Notes under the pieces: generated by a model | Seen by the model: the letters and a program-made list of their open reading frames with translations, nothing else | Told to the model about the DNA's origin: nothing | Databases searched by the model: none | Assembly (NCBI GenBank): GCA_035582835.1 | Contig: JAYKAV010002486.1 | Location: 553,860-617,859 of the forward strand | From: Phoebastria nigripes | Taxonomy: Eukaryota > Chordata > Aves > Procellariiformes > Diomedeidae | Length of the DNA stretch: 64,000 nucleotides | Direction of reading: 5' to 3' | Program-made: the position numbers and the translations under genes | Part shown: piece by piece, positions 36,401 through 51,400 of the stretch | Position numbering within the stretch: the first letter of the stretch is position 1 | How the letters are laid out: every line of letters begins with the position of its first letter

Positions 36401-39400
36401 ACGTGTGACTCTAACCTTTAATGATATGAAAACTGAAGAACACTGGAGGTGCTCATCAGATTATGTGGCTGTGAGTATTGGGTGTGAAGGCAGAAAATGC
36501 TCTTCCTAATCCCTTTATGGAGCATTAATGGACATAATAGAGCTGAAATGTCATTTATAGGTCTACATCTGGTTTTAGGACAAATCATAATTTAATCCAG
36601 GGAAAACAGATAAATGAGAGAAAGTTAGCTCTGTAGGGTGTCTAAACTCATCTGCTTGTTTTAGAGTATAGAAATTTTGAAATTATGGTCCGGGCAGAGT
36701 GGAGGACTTGAAGAAATCATTGGAATTGGCTCTTTATCAAGTATGGAAAAAAGCTCTGGGATTTTTGAAAGCTTTCACTGTCTCTTCTCTGTGGACAGAA
36801 AGCCCATCAGTCAGTTCCAGGTCTCTTTTGACTTTGGAGGTTGTTACTGCTGTTGTTACTTATTGTTGTCAANTAAAAAAAAAAAAAAAAAAGAAAGAGA
36901 AAAAGCCAGAGATTGCAACAAATGGCTACTACGGTGTCGGACCTTGCATATTCTGAAAGAAAGATAGGGAAAACCCAGGAAATTCTACCTCTTTATCACC
37001 CTCCACCTCCAAAAAGAAAGATTTTGGTTATTTTATCATGGTTATTTTAGATTTTTGGTTATTTAGTGCAAAAAAAATTAAACCTGGCACACAGAACTGG
37101 ACCTGGTCAGATGTACCAATGCCTAAAAAATTTAATTCCTCTATGAAGTTGCAGGAATGGGAGATCTAGTTTAGTTTCCCATTTGTTCAGATTAGCAGTG
37201 CAAACACAGGAATTAGCTGTAGTATGATCAGAAGCTAGCCCATGCACAAGTGTGANGGGGTGAAGTAGCTCTCCCTTGTGATTTGTAGATGATCTTCCCC
37301 TTGTTTTCCTTCACAGATGCTTTAGACAGACCATGGGGAGCTGGCTTTTTATCGATTAATGAAGTAATGATCTCTTAAAGGAAGATCTGTCCTGCCAGCT
37401 TGTGTGCCTTCAGCACTCTAACATATTCCAAATCTCAGTGGGAAACATCATTTCTGCCTCGCTTGCACTGCTGAGAAAGTAGTAGAAAGAAGGAAATTAA
37501 CTCCTAGGCTAAAGGCTGTATGAAAGAAACTGAGCAAAATACATCTGGATCATCAAAAAGTGAAATGTGTGAATTAATAAAAAATGCCCACCAGCACTGA
37601 ATACGTTGGAGGAGTTTTTTGATAAAGCTGATGTTGGCTTTAACAAGAATACAGACGATCATTTGAAATTGAATGAATATGATTAGTAGCTGGCATTATT
37701 AAGTGATTGAAGATATAAATATTGAACTAAAATACAGTATTTTCCCCAATCAAACTGTTTCAATTTCTGTTTAAAAAAAAAAAAGAGAGAGGGAATATGT
37801 TTATGTTTTGCCAAAATAAGCAAGGTATTTTTTGTATTTTACTTCAGAGCCCAATCCGCTCAAGGCAATGGAAGTTTGTTCCAAGGTTTTGAGTAGATTT
37901 GGGAACTAACCTGCTGTGAGGGACATCAGTGAACCTTGTATTAAAGATGTGAAGCACTGTTAAATGATACAGGAGATGCTCCTAAGACTGTATTTTGATC
38001 TCATAAGAGTTTATTTTGACCTAACAGGTTTACAATGGCCTCAGACAGAACTCTCCCCGGCTGGCCAAGCTGTGTGGTGAGGTAAATCCAGGCACTGAGG
38101 TGAAATCCTCTGGAAACACAATGAAAATCATTTTGGTGACAGATATGTCTCATGCAACCAGAGGTTTCAGTGTCTCATACACATCTAGTGAAGATGCAGG
38201 TAGTGTGTGTTTTTGAATTAAGTGATTGATCTTTGGTGAGTCATTTCATAGCTAAAGTACTGGCACATGTCAAAAAAATGACCTAAACAGAAAACAAATC
38301 TCTGATACCTTTTTTTCTCTCTTACACCTCTGGATGGGAGTAGATATATATCTGTAATTAGTTGAAAGGACTTGAAAAAATGGGGAATCTCTGGGAGTTA
38401 CGTACTTCATGTGCCTGTTATGTCAAACTTCAAATGGAAAGAACAACCTCTGTTGTGGATCACAGTCCTTATTCTCACTATTGATTTATGGTTTTGTACT
38501 TAGTCTTGAGTAAGAGATGGTCTGAAGTGGCCTTGTTCCATGAAAATATCCAAAAAACATAGTGCCATAGACAGCTTGAATAATTCAAGTGCTTCCTTAT
38601 TACTCAGGGGGGTAATTAATTTATGGTAGCTTGTGAAAGAGTGCAGCTAACCTACTTTTGCAAGCTCAGCCTCCAGAGAGGAGGCAGCTGGCAGAACCTT
38701 ACTACTACAGCCTTGAGTCTTTCGAACTTGATTTTCCAACTCCCCCCACAAGCATCCTACTGTAGCATGAGCGTACTGCTCTTGAGGGTATGTTCCAGAA
38801 AAATCTTCTCTTGAGTCTAGAATTAGGTAATGGGTAGGGCTGAGCAATACTGAACTGGAGCTGCAGTAGGATTTTATCAAAATGTTAAATAATGCTTGTT
38901 GTATTGATGGTGCTGCTGAAATATTTTATTTGATACCATGAATAATTGTTGTTTCTTTGCTTTACACATGTGTTTTTAAAGACTTGCCAATAGATCTGGG
39001 ACACTAGGCAAGAATTCTCTTGTACACAGCAGTAAATTATAAAAAAGGAAGAAGATGGAAAATGTTTTGATCAATCAGCACATAGGCTTGCTGATATGCA
39101 CATATCAGGATAAACAGAGGCAAGATTTCTCTTCATACAAGAATTATTACTATTTTTAAATAAATTATATTTTGTTTCTGCAGTTTGTGGTGGAATGCTG
39201 ATGGGATATGCAGGTGGGAATTTCTCTTCTCCTGGTTATGATGGTGTCAAAAATTACACAAGTAACCTGAACTGTGAATGGACCATTGAAAACCCCTCCC
39301 ACTATAATTCATCCATATATATCTCTTTCGAGGACCTCCACTTGGAACATCACCAGGACTGCCAGTATGACTACCTAGAGTTACGAATAGGTTTGTATGT

Positions 39401-42400
39401 TCAGCAGGAGAATGGATTAAGCCTATCAAGATTCCAGTTGTGCAACTGTGTTTGTGCCAAATCTTATCCATATGTATTTGCAGAGAGTGATTGTTGTAGG
39501 ATCTGCACATTTGAGAATGTTCATATGCNTGCCTTCCATGGTGCCTCCTAGACCAGGAGTGGGATTTCACTGCCAGACCAATGGATGCATGGCTTTGGTC
39601 ACCCTTTCTTTCAGGGGAGAAAATGGAAAACTGGATACGTATCTTGAGGGGATAAATTGTTCTGGTGGCTGCAACACACACCTTACTCTCTCTTTACAAG
39701 GGACAATACAAATTTCACTTCATTTCCCTTGAAAGATGGCAGTCAGGAGAAGTTGGAGTCATCAAAACAATTTATTTGGTTCACAGCCCATTCTCTCCCT
39801 GCTCCTGAAATATCTCCAGGGACAGCAGGAGTGGAGTAAAGAATGCTTTAATTATTCATAGCCTCTGGGCTGCATACCCACTTCAAACCCCACTTTTGTA
39901 CTCTATAAGATGATTCTCCAAAAACAAATCCATATTTCCTGTGAGACTGCATGACAAAATACAGACTAAANCATTTAAAAGGAAAACAATCACAGGATTA
40001 ATGCACCAGTAATATCTCTGCATATCTGAGCATCTTTAGCTATCCGTAAGAACAAGCAACTGGAAATGTCATATGAAAGTTGCTCAGCTAATGCCAAGTG
40101 TAGTCTGAAAGCTCCAGCTGTCTTCTTCACTGAGAGGCTGTATCTGTGAGTCCCAGAGAGAGCAGGTTCTAATTTACCAGGAAATAATTTCTGAAAGGTG
40201 TGGGGGGGTTGAGAGCAAGAATCTGTTACATCCTTATTTGCATTCATTTGAATGAGAGCTCTTGGTCGTATAGCATCAGTTTGTCCTGTGTAGAGCCAAA
40301 GCATGCATAGCTGCGTAGCCTAACAATTCCTTCCCACGTATGCATCAGAGCTGGGAAATAATAGAAAGAGAACTCAGAGAAAGAAATAATAAAATATATC
40401 TGGTCCATTACTCATCAGTTCCCACTACTCTCACTTTATTGTGAACCTCAGGCCTCCAGGCGATAAAATCAAAGGAAAGAGAAAAAATGTAGTCTTATTT
40501 TGCTCTACACAGTTTTGTCATCTAAATAGTAATGTTCATTTTGGCCATGCTAATGGATCTTCAGTTTCACAACCAGTCTCATGTCAAAGGCAGAATGCCC
40601 TAATTCAGCTGTGTATGCTGACAAGTAACATTTAATGAGCACTGAGATGTAAATAGTGCAGAATATCATTAAACTCAGGCGGGTGCTATTTGAGACTCTC
40701 AACAGAGCAGATGTGAATTTGGGGGAAGGTCCAATTCAACAGCAAGTTACCTGAGAGACCCCAAATGAAGCTGAGATGTGTAAAATTCTTTTGAGTTACC
40801 CATACAACACACTTAATGGTACTGAATGAAAAAAAAAAGAGCAGAATTGACTTTGTGTATTCACTGAGAAATATTTAATCTGAATAGATAAAGTAAATAT
40901 TTCAAATTTCTTAGGGTAAGGGTTTATATTAAGTTATTAAATTATCAGGCATGTGCATGTAGTCTGTACATGGTAATACAGCTGAGCATATTGCTACAGT
41001 GAAATATACTGCTAACTTCTGGCTTTTGTGGAAAACTCTTGATTTTGTCATTCAGACCATTCCCTTCAGTTTGAACCAAATCTTACAGCACAATCTTTCT
41101 GTTTACATTTTCTGTTTATCAACAGCCTAGATCTCTGGCCAGCTGGCCATTCATGAAAGCAGTGATTGGTGTCACTTTTCACACTGTAGAGACTGAGTAA
41201 CCTGGGTCACATCTGTCACATACGTAGTCAATCACCTTGTAAGAAGTGCAAAAAAGAAAAAGTACACTTCACATTTTAATACTTAAAGTAGTTATTACTA
41301 TTTTTTCCCAAACCTTAATTTATCATGAACGTCTTCTGCTTGTACAGCTCAGTATCGTTTTTNGTGCATGTTAACAAGACAGGTTTTAGCATTTCTCTGT
41401 GTAATTTACATTAATAGAATTTTATTATATGTCACCTTTTATCCCTGTGTTTCAAGGCATTTCAGATGGTGGTTGTGTCACTATATATGACAGAAAGATT
41501 AAGTTACTCAGCCNCATTACTTGGAATCACTGTGAAAGGGCTTTGAAGAGTGCCCAAAGTTTCTCCCTCCTGCTCCACTGCCTTCTTCACAAGAACAACC
41601 TGCCACTCTGCATGGAGCTAGGAGTTGCTTTTGAATGGAGACTTCTAAGACCAGCAATTAGAGAAGCAAACTTAGGAATGGCATTGCCTGGATGTTGTGA
41701 GGAACACGATTACACTTATTTTCCTTCTCCTGAGAATATATCAGTAGTAAACAGAAACTGATACTTCTACCAATGTGATGGATAAGAGCTTACACCAACA
41801 TGAGCAAACGTTCAGCGTCACAGAAGTGCAATGACCTGTGTTGTGCTTTCCTTTTAGGTTTCAATGATTTGAGCAAATGCTGGCATTTTTCTGCCATACA
41901 GAGAACAGTATGTTGAGCTTCCTAGGAAAGAGATGCCCACTATTAATACAGCAGTGACAGCTTGTTCATGGATGAAGCACATCCCTATATGGTAGAAAAC
42001 TCAAAATCCCTGTTGACTTTAATGAGGATGTCACAAACACATAGGCTCAATAGGCTTCCATGCAATCAGGTCCTTGGGCCATCTCTTCCACTGTTCTGTG
42101 GTTTTGGGGCACTTTCTGTGTTTTCACATCTGATGGGTCATACAAGATGAAAGTGTGCAGGATGGCAGGGAGGTGAGAGAAGGAGCCCAAGATATTAAAA
42201 GGATCATTAATATAGCTTTGGAGAGAACTTCCTCGTTGTCGAGATTTAGATCCCAGCAATGAACTGCAGCACTCTACCTATACCCATAACAAATAATCAG
42301 TTATTAAGCGTGATATGTACTTTTCTCTGTTTTCTAGTCAAAACAAAATGAAATGCGTGTTTGCCCTATGTATTCCTTTACGATATTGTAGCTCTTTTAG

Positions 42401-45400
42401 GATTCAAAAAGTGTATTTTTTTTTCTTTCTTTACTCAGGGGATGCTGATGGAGAGCTAATAGCCAGACTTTGTGGTCAGGCTGCACCNTCTGTGCCACTA
42501 GTCATAGCTGCCCCCCAGATCTGGGTACACTTTGTAAGCAATGAAAACACAGAAGATAAAGGATTCTTGGCCCATTACACGTTTGAAGGTAAATGGCTTG
42601 ACAGACTGTTGCCCTTGCTGACTGAGGCACTTCTGGGGAATGTTGCCATTCATTTAGTGATACTGAGAATACACACTATGGGATCAACTCTCAAAGAGGT
42701 CCTCAAAAGTTACACAGTGCCTGCCACTATTTATATCCATCTAAAACAAACATATGGTAGCAATTGAACTTTCAGATTTATTTTCTGCCTCACTGTTCCC
42801 ATTCCCCGAACCACATTTGAGTTTTTGCAATGCAGTGCAACACTCAGAACAGCTGGTTGCTCTTGNGAATAGGGATGTAACAGGTAACACCAGCCAAGTT
42901 TGACTTACTTCAAATAGGCCTCCAGAGCGCTAGCATGGCTGAAATGCATTCTGCTGGTTGAACCTTTGCACTCATTTTTAAATCCACTTAAAGCTGTATC
43001 AGTGCAAATTACACCACTTTGCCATTTACATGCCAGCACAACTATTCTTCCTGTCACAGCTGAATTTAGCCTTGGTGCTTATCTAGACACATCAGCAAGT
43101 TCTTGACTTGATTGTGTTGGTCCAAGAATGGCACTGGTTTGCTTAGGAGTCTGAGATAAATAAATGGAAGATAAGGTGGAAGAGGCAGCTGTAAGTGTCA
43201 GCTGGCAAAGATTTTGCAGAGCTATATTAAGTATCAGAATAAATGCAAAGTTTCAAGGTCATTGCATCTGTTCACTTACTATTCAATGACAAAGACTTTA
43301 AAACTTGGATTTTCCCAGATAAATTGTTCATCAGTCCAACTTAAATATGTTTTAGTACTATTACAAGCTGCATAACCTTCCAGTCATTTGCTTATAGTGT
43401 TCAGTTTCTAAAATGTATTGAAATGTTACTTTTTTTCTTCAGCCTGTGGTGGTATACAGTCAGGTGAAAGGGGAGTTATCTCAAGTCCTAACTACCCAGA
43501 GCCTTACAGCAACCTGAATCACTGCTCCTGGTTGTTGGAAGCCCCTGAAGGTGAAACCATCACTGTGAGTAACACAATGCCATGATTGTGTGCACAGCTG
43601 GCAGTGCGAGAAGCAGTCTCTGAATCTTGAGGAACAGGTTTGAGACAATTTGGAAAATCAGAAATGTGGAGGAATGAAATATCTCCCCATCAACCTTACC
43701 TAAGGAAGAGGGGGAAACGAAGATAACACAACCAAACTAGATTGTGCTTTTTGAAAAGCAGAATGATCCTAGTCTAACTTGACCTCAAAACATAGCACCA
43801 ACTTCTCCTTTAAACAATGACTTTCTATGTTTAGGAAACTAAAATAACTCATGTTATTAGATGTGCATGGATATTCTCACTATCATGAGAATAAACATGA
43901 GACTGAAGTTTTTTCTTCTCTGCAGAAAAGCTACAAGCCACTAGAAAGTTACTTTCGTGTCTACTTTCTGGTTAGTCTAGAAGATAATATTGGTACAAAT
44001 TACATCAATGAGACGCTACTCTTATTTCTCAATAACTATTAGCGGGCTGCCTGATGTGCTACCTCCTTGAGCCAAACTGCTGAGAGACCAATTTAAGCAC
44101 CTTTATGATGAAGGAGTGGTAAACTTCACTCACTGAATTATTTGACTGATCCTTTGGAGAACAGGTCCAATCAATGACATTTGAGGTCCAGGTCAGAAAA
44201 ATATCTGAAAAGGAGTTTTGTAAAAACGCATTGCAGATTTTCATCTGTAATGTCTTTCACTAACTTCCCTATCATGGTTTCCTTATTTACAGCTACAAAG
44301 GTAGTTCTTAGAAATGCAAACCCATAGTCCTATTATTATGCTGCATGATTTTCTGACCACTGCCTAGGTACTTACTTCAGGGAATACAGGATTATTTTAG
44401 TAGAACACAAAACTTTTATTTAATCCACAAATTTGTTTAAAGCAGAACTGATCTTAATCAGATGGAAGTAAATTTCTATTTTAAAAGGACTGAGTAGCAG
44501 CCCCCTCAGTGAAGGCAGACTAAACTTTTCCAGTAAAAGCTGCCAGTTTCTGTTGCTGGTAAAGTTCCAAACTTAAACCATTTGAGCTAAATTTGTATTT
44601 GGTCTTTGCTTCAGGCAGAGTTCTTTTGGAAATGAATACACACAAAAGTTACAGGAAGAAGTACTATGTATTTGCTAAACTTTTCTACAAAGATNCCAAC
44701 CCTGGAACAGGCAAAAAAATCTTATTGGAAGAGGGCCAGGCAGTCATTAGTGTACATCAATATTTCAACATCAGCAAATCCAGGAGTCTACTAGATCAGC
44801 AATCTCAATCTTTGAACTGGAAATCCCACCCATGTACATAGCCCTCCAAGGACAAATGGCATCAGTGTGGGAGGGAGACAGGGTCAGAAGCTGCCTGCCC
44901 AACCCAATCTATTTATGTGGTGCATCCAGGCCCACAGGAACCAACCATGCAACTGTTTCTCTCAGATTTAATGGAAACTAGCATTATTTTTATCAACTGT
45001 TAAGTATTCTGATTCAAAATAATAGGAAGGAAAAAATCCAAGGCCTTCTGCTTACATAGCTACTTGTATTTGAATGTGCAACTTCAGATTTCATGACCAG
45101 AAGCCTTGAGAACAGGGAAGTGGTTCAACACCTGTGCATATTCAAGACTGTTTTGAAGCACGTACTTAGGTTCAAATATATGGTTAAGTCCCAATAATGC
45201 CAGTCTTGAACCTGTGCGTTCCTCTTCCATTTCTGTCTTCANGCTAAGTAGCTACTGTTACTTATAGTGGCAAGACTCCAAGCAATACTTGCAGGAAAGC
45301 ATCAAGGTGAAGTGAGGGTCGGATTTCTGAGCATACCCAGAAATCATTGTGCTAGGATGGCTATGGNATCTGGCTGGAATTGCTCTAACCCCTCTGCTGA

Positions 45401-48400
45401 TGTGGCTGGTGTTAGCTCCTGAATGTCACTTTTGTGTGTTGCAGCTTACTTTTACAGCCTTCCACGTTGAAAATCATTCACTTTGTAAGTGGGACTCTGT
45501 TACTATCCTGAATGGCGGCTCTCCTGGGTCTCCTGTCATAGGAAAGTATTGTGGAAACACATCCCCTGGGACTATTCGGTCTGGTTCCAGCAAGCTAGTC
45601 ATCATCTTTAACTCTGATCACTCAATTCAAGGAGGTGGTTTTTACGCAACATGGACAGCAGAATCTCTAGGTAAGAGAAAAAATGCTGGTTTTGTCAGGT
45701 CTAACAGAGTAGTACATCATGCCTATATAGCACTTTTCAACCACAAAATCAAATAGNATTCCTCCTCTTTAATTAAGTTTTTGCATTAAAGAACAAAAGA
45801 AATACATGCTAACATCTTCAGCATTTCTGAGAGAAGCCAGCACTAAAGAAGTCAAGTATTAAACCAGAGTTGTCTGATCTCACACAATGAAATAAAATTT
45901 GGACTGATATTGTACTTTTTAGGCCTCCCACTGGCAGTTTCTTGATGTCTGTAAATTGATACTGTGCCCATTATCCTCCCAGCAGTGGTATCTATTGTCA
46001 GTGACTATGAGACATTTCATTTCTTGACTAACAATTGTTTCACAGTTTGGTTTGGTTTAAACACTTAAAACTAGAAAGAGGTCAGTTTCAAAATGGAGAG
46101 GCAGACAGACCTTCTCAAAGAGCACATGTGACAACGGCCTAAAACTCTTCCACTGTGGTGGAGATGTTGGTATACTTTTGAAGGTGGTACACATGCAGGA
46201 TTGAATTAGTACATTTTAAAAAGCTACCTTCCTTCTGTTGAAATTATCATCTCTCTGGATTAAAAAAAAAAAAAAAAAGGTAGCTCACCATTTGCACACT
46301 CTCCTTCAGGAGGTGACTAAAGGCAAGTGTAGATATGCTGGCTGGTGGCAGGGCAGAATTCATTGTGCCTTCCTACCTCAGTACAGAGCTGGCAATGTGT
46401 TCCCTAGTGTCACCTCCAGCTGCAAATCTTCTGGCTGATGCTGATCAGCTTTCCATCAGTTAATGATCTAGCAGTATTCACAGAGTCAGTTGATGGAGTG
46501 TCATCTTAAACGTATCAATAGTCTGTGCTTGCTGTCACAAGCAGGTTTTTGACACTTTTCCCTGTTGTCACTGGAATTTCATGTGCAAGGAGGGCCACTC
46601 TTCAATGATGTAGTAGACATCAGCGTACACATGCAATGTGTGTAGTCACTATTCTCTCTGTGAAAGGAGATTTCTTTTTTTATATACCTGGTGTCCTTTC
46701 CTCAGCTTTCTCCTCATTTGTCCACTGAGAATCTCTGGGTTTACATTCTGTANGTGTGAGAAAAACTTGGCCTCATATCCTTCTAAACTCAATTGCCATT
46801 ATTTAACATAGAAGAATGAAAAATAAAACCTTCCTTTTAAAGCTAATATATATTTTTTAATTAAGAGGAACAAAAGTAGAATGTTATAAAGNTTTTTTTG
46901 CTCTTTATTCGTCCTTTTACTACATCATCACTGAAACAATAATGGCTTGCTAGTACTGTATGCATAGCCCTAGTAAATCATTCTTGGCATGGTATTTGCA
47001 AGTATGTTTCAAATTAACTAAACTTATTATGTATAAGAACATGAGCTGCCACAGAGCCATGACCAGCTATTCCCCCTTATAAATGAATCTGTTAACAATT
47101 TTTAAAGGCATGTTTTTCAGCTCTCTCCATAATCCCACTGAGATCCACAGGGCTGCCTGGGCTGGAGGAGAAGTCACCATTTTGCCCTGGGTAAACGGAT
47201 GTAGCTTGAGTAGATTCACATGTGGAACTGCATTATTAACATGTTGCAGAGTGAGAAAAACAAGGATTCAGCAGTAGATATTGATTTTTTTTTTCCCCAG
47301 AGGGTACTTCTCTGAATGGCTGTCAGTCATGATGTGCATGCTGTGGGGTGTGGGAAGGAACCTGCACAGTCTTGGGAGAAGCTCCTCATTAATGTATTTC
47401 TGACCCTTACTCTCTATGTGAGCAATAGTCCTAACTGTCAGCAGCGTACAGATGGACCAAAGCAAAAGGGTATGAACTGACAAGGAGAAGGAGCTTGTGA
47501 AGAAGAGAAAGTGAAGTACAAAGACAAACCTTCTCTAGAGTGTAACTACCTCCCTGCTACAGGGGTGAGAGAAGGAAAATTAAGCAAAAGAAGGGTAAAT
47601 GAAATTTGAATGGGTGTCAGGGCTTTCCTCTCTCACTCTTGCAGCCACAGAAGCAAGCAGCCATTCAAAGTTGACACCAACAGGAAATATTTGAATATTT
47701 CTCCCACCTGTTGCTATTTGTTCCAGGATGTGGTGGAATCATTCATTCAGATAATGGTATGATCAAGTCTCCTCACTGGCCTCAAAACTTTCCCGTGAAC
47801 ACCAGATGCACATGGACCATCATTACGCATGAAAGCAAACACTTGGAGATGAACTTCCACAGTAACTTCCAGATCCCAGATAGCAATGGAAGTTGCCAGA
47901 GCAGTTATGTGAAGGTAAAATAATTGTTGGCATTAGATCAGCAGAGCAGTGCTTTAAGAAGTCATGATTCCAGAATCCTGTTTTGCAATCATGTCATGGT
48001 TAAGATTGTCAAGGCACAAAATTCAGGAAATATAAACTGAAGTTCTTGTACCAATACAGTCAATTTTCTGTATGCCTTGAGAACTGGCTTGTATATATTT
48101 TTAATTTTTATCAGTTCTTGAGGTTCCACCTCCAGCAGGGTCCCACTACCCTACATGCTGCCCCAAAAATGAAAAATATGAAAAAAGTACATATGTCTTC
48201 AGAACCAGGAAACAATGAGAAAATATAGTGTAATGAAAAGACCTTTTCAATTACTCCGGTGAGTAAAAATACAGAAATGTGACACTGTAATTCTACAAAA
48301 CTTCTTTATAAGCATATGAACCGTGCAAGTTGCACTAATCCTTCTTTTTTTATCTTGAAAAACAAAGATAGCATTCTTATCTTTCATAGGTTGTCAAGAG

Positions 48401-51400
48401 CCACTTGTTTTCAAAGCAACAGAATGGAGTGGACATGCTTTGAATTTTTCAGTGTCATTTTTTTCTCATATGCATTTGGCATATGTTCAGTGGTTTTGTG
48501 CTCATTTTCTCCACAGCAGTACAACTCCCACTTGAAATAAAGGGCAAACATAATTTGACAACATGTAGGAAGACTTGAGCAGCTGTACATCTGATCTATA
48601 CCTACTAAGTTACAAACCACAGTTGCACTCATTTTTTAAGGCTGTGGAAAAAAATACTATTAGATTTGTCTTTTCATAGCCTGCTCCTCTGATTAATTGA
48701 TGTAATATGTTACAATAAATTTCACTAATATGAAAGTCTTAATGCCACCCAGTAAAGGTGCTTTAAAATTTCTAAACTGTCCTGAATCACATGGTCAAAA
48801 CTATGTCAACTGGAGACTTTCTCCATAGAGAAAAACCTGAAATTTTTGGTGATGTCCACCTCCGTTTCTGAATGTCCAATTTGAGATGTATGAAGGTGTC
48901 TGGATATGAAAAAGTGCGGAACAGGTGTAAGTTTCTTCCATTCATTCCAAGCTGAGCAGCCAAAAAAGAGGAATCCAAAATCAATAGTGACTTTGCAAAA
49001 TCTTGGCCAGGCCATGGACTGTTTATATTAATCCTTTGAGCATCCATTGTCTCAAACACCTGGCCAGATGAATGAGGTTATTCATCTGCCTACACCTACA
49101 GTCTAACCCTTGGCTAACCCTTTTTAGGATGGTTGCTTAGAGCAAGCACAATTTCATGTGGTTGCTCTAGTTCCACTAGACTTCTTTCAAACACATTATT
49201 TTAAAAAACAAATATTATTTGTTTTTAATATATTTTTGGTATAAAGTACCAGTAAAAAACCTGTTCAAACACATCGATGAAAAATAAATTTATTATTAGA
49301 ATAAATATTTTTTTCTTTTTTCTTAAGGAGGCATTTTAAATCCTTGGAAATAAACATCCTGATTCAGGAAATTATTTAAGCACTCAGAAACATCAAACAT
49401 CTATGCCTATGTTTCATTTTATATGTGTGTTGAAATTCAGTGCTTAAACTGTGAGCCTCAAGTACATGTTTAAGTAATTACCTGAAGAGGGTTTCACTTA
49501 AATACCTATCTAAACCTGCATGTGCTTCTTGAATGCATGGTTTGATTGAACTTAAATTGGCTATTGGTACAGTTGAAGTAATATTAAAAAAAATTGCGTA
49601 TTTTTCTTTATTGTATTTTTTGTGAATTATGTTCTTTTGTTAACTCTCTACCTGATTTGATACTTGTCATTGAACAAGTGAATGNAACATAACAAAAATG
49701 GGAATAATTTTTGATTAGCAAGACTAGATATTAAGGATCCAGATCTTCCAGTTTGATGCCTCTATATTACCCTAGTACGACAGCTTTGGTTTTTATTGAC
49801 CTATGAATAATATAAGGATTGCATTTAATAATTCATTGTATACACAGATATTCATATTCATAGGGTGTATGGAGAGAAGTTAGCAGAGACAAAATGGAGG
49901 TAGGTAATGATGTGCATAAAATATTTTTGTCTGGTTCCCTGGACCTGATCTATGTTGGTTCTGCTATCAGCAGAGGTTCGAGCAAATGACCTCCAGATGC
50001 CCTTCAAAGGTGCCTGGCAACCTAAGTTATTCTGTGATTCACTCCTTGGAGAAGTCTTTTTGTCTCCACTGACTGGAGAGTGAACACAGAGCGANTAGCT
50101 CCAATTTAGATCTCTAAGATTCAGTGTGAGATGAATCCTACCCTAAGTCTATGGAAAGAACAATTGCATATGCAATTCCTGGTGGGTTGCCACAACCTAC
50201 ATGGGCTTTGAAAGCACTAAACCATTTCCAATCTGGGCTTGTCAGGTGTGGAGAGGAAATGATGAAGAAGAAGCAGCTTTGTTAACGACAGGATGTGGAA
50301 GTTCAGCTCCTGATCCTGTTGTTGCTCCAAACAATGTGATAACTACAGTATTTCAGTCTCAGGATGCTCCTGGGCCAGGTTTCTCTGCATCTTTCATAAG
50401 CAGTAAGTAACATTAAAGCCAGATGGCTGCTCTAGTAGTCCATTTTGGATTAGTTTGATCTGTGTGTAGCAATTCAGACCTCAGTCCAACAAGGCATTGA
50501 AGCCTCTGCCCAGCTTTTGAAACCAAGATTTTCCTTACTGAACGCAATGGAGCTACTGTGTGCTCCAGTGTTGGACTTGCCAAAGATCCTCCATGCAGCT
50601 ATAACTTCGTAGTTATTCTTAGCCACCTTTGCCTTTTCAGTGTGCCAAAATGAATAGGCTTTAAATTTTAAGAATTTTTTTCTCTTTAGTTAAACTGCTT
50701 GGAAGTTAAAGCTATAATCTTCTTAAAAAGGAAGAAGGATCTGCTCCTCCTTTAGAATTTTTATCTCTGTTCTTCTTTTCAAGGCACATGCTGAAACTGT
50801 GGTAATTTCTCGTGTGTATGGTGTAGCCCATGCCCTTCACATAAACTGCTATCAGGAGACGAAATGACTTCTCACCACCTGCTCTGGCCTTTGCTTTGTT
50901 TTGTTGTATTTGCATTTCATGTAGCTCAAGTGGCATTTCTTGGGTGAGCCTCTCCATTTCTTTCACCATGACAGTCAAACCCACCAGAAGCATAGGAGGC
51001 AGTGCTCAATTGCCATCGGTTGTCTGGTTTTTTTGTAGGATGCTGCCAAAGGAAACCACTTTCCCTTCACTGGATTCAGATTAAAACAGTGAGAAATGAA
51101 GTGCTTAGAGGAAGACACTATTGAAGTATACAGAATTCTGAACTGAAACTGCTTTTGTTTTCATAATATCTGCACTAATGTTGCCAGTAACAACTAACAA
51201 CCTCTTAGTGGAGACAATCACAGGCTTCATATGGCTGTTCCTAACCTTGTACCAGCATTTCACNGTGCACTGCACTCTTTTAAGCCTGTAGCTTAAAATA
51301 AAGAGAAACCCCAAGGCCATGCAAGTCATTAGGATCAGAAGGAGCTCCATGAAAATGAACAGTTCTGTGTGCTTGAGAAGTTCTGGGTGGCAAACCTCTC

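Noticed and set aside
36875..36892. A18 run as the tail of a retroposed gene or SINE
   Set aside because: No SINE or processed-gene body upstream and no flanking duplication recognised.
39247..39681. 144-codon reverse-strand open frame
   Set aside because: Largely antisense to the CUB19 exon, so it is a shadow of real coding sequence; also contains an ambiguous base.
41429..41761. 110-codon + strand frame in the CUB19 intron
   Set aside because: CUB19 is complete without it and its translation has no CUB blocks.
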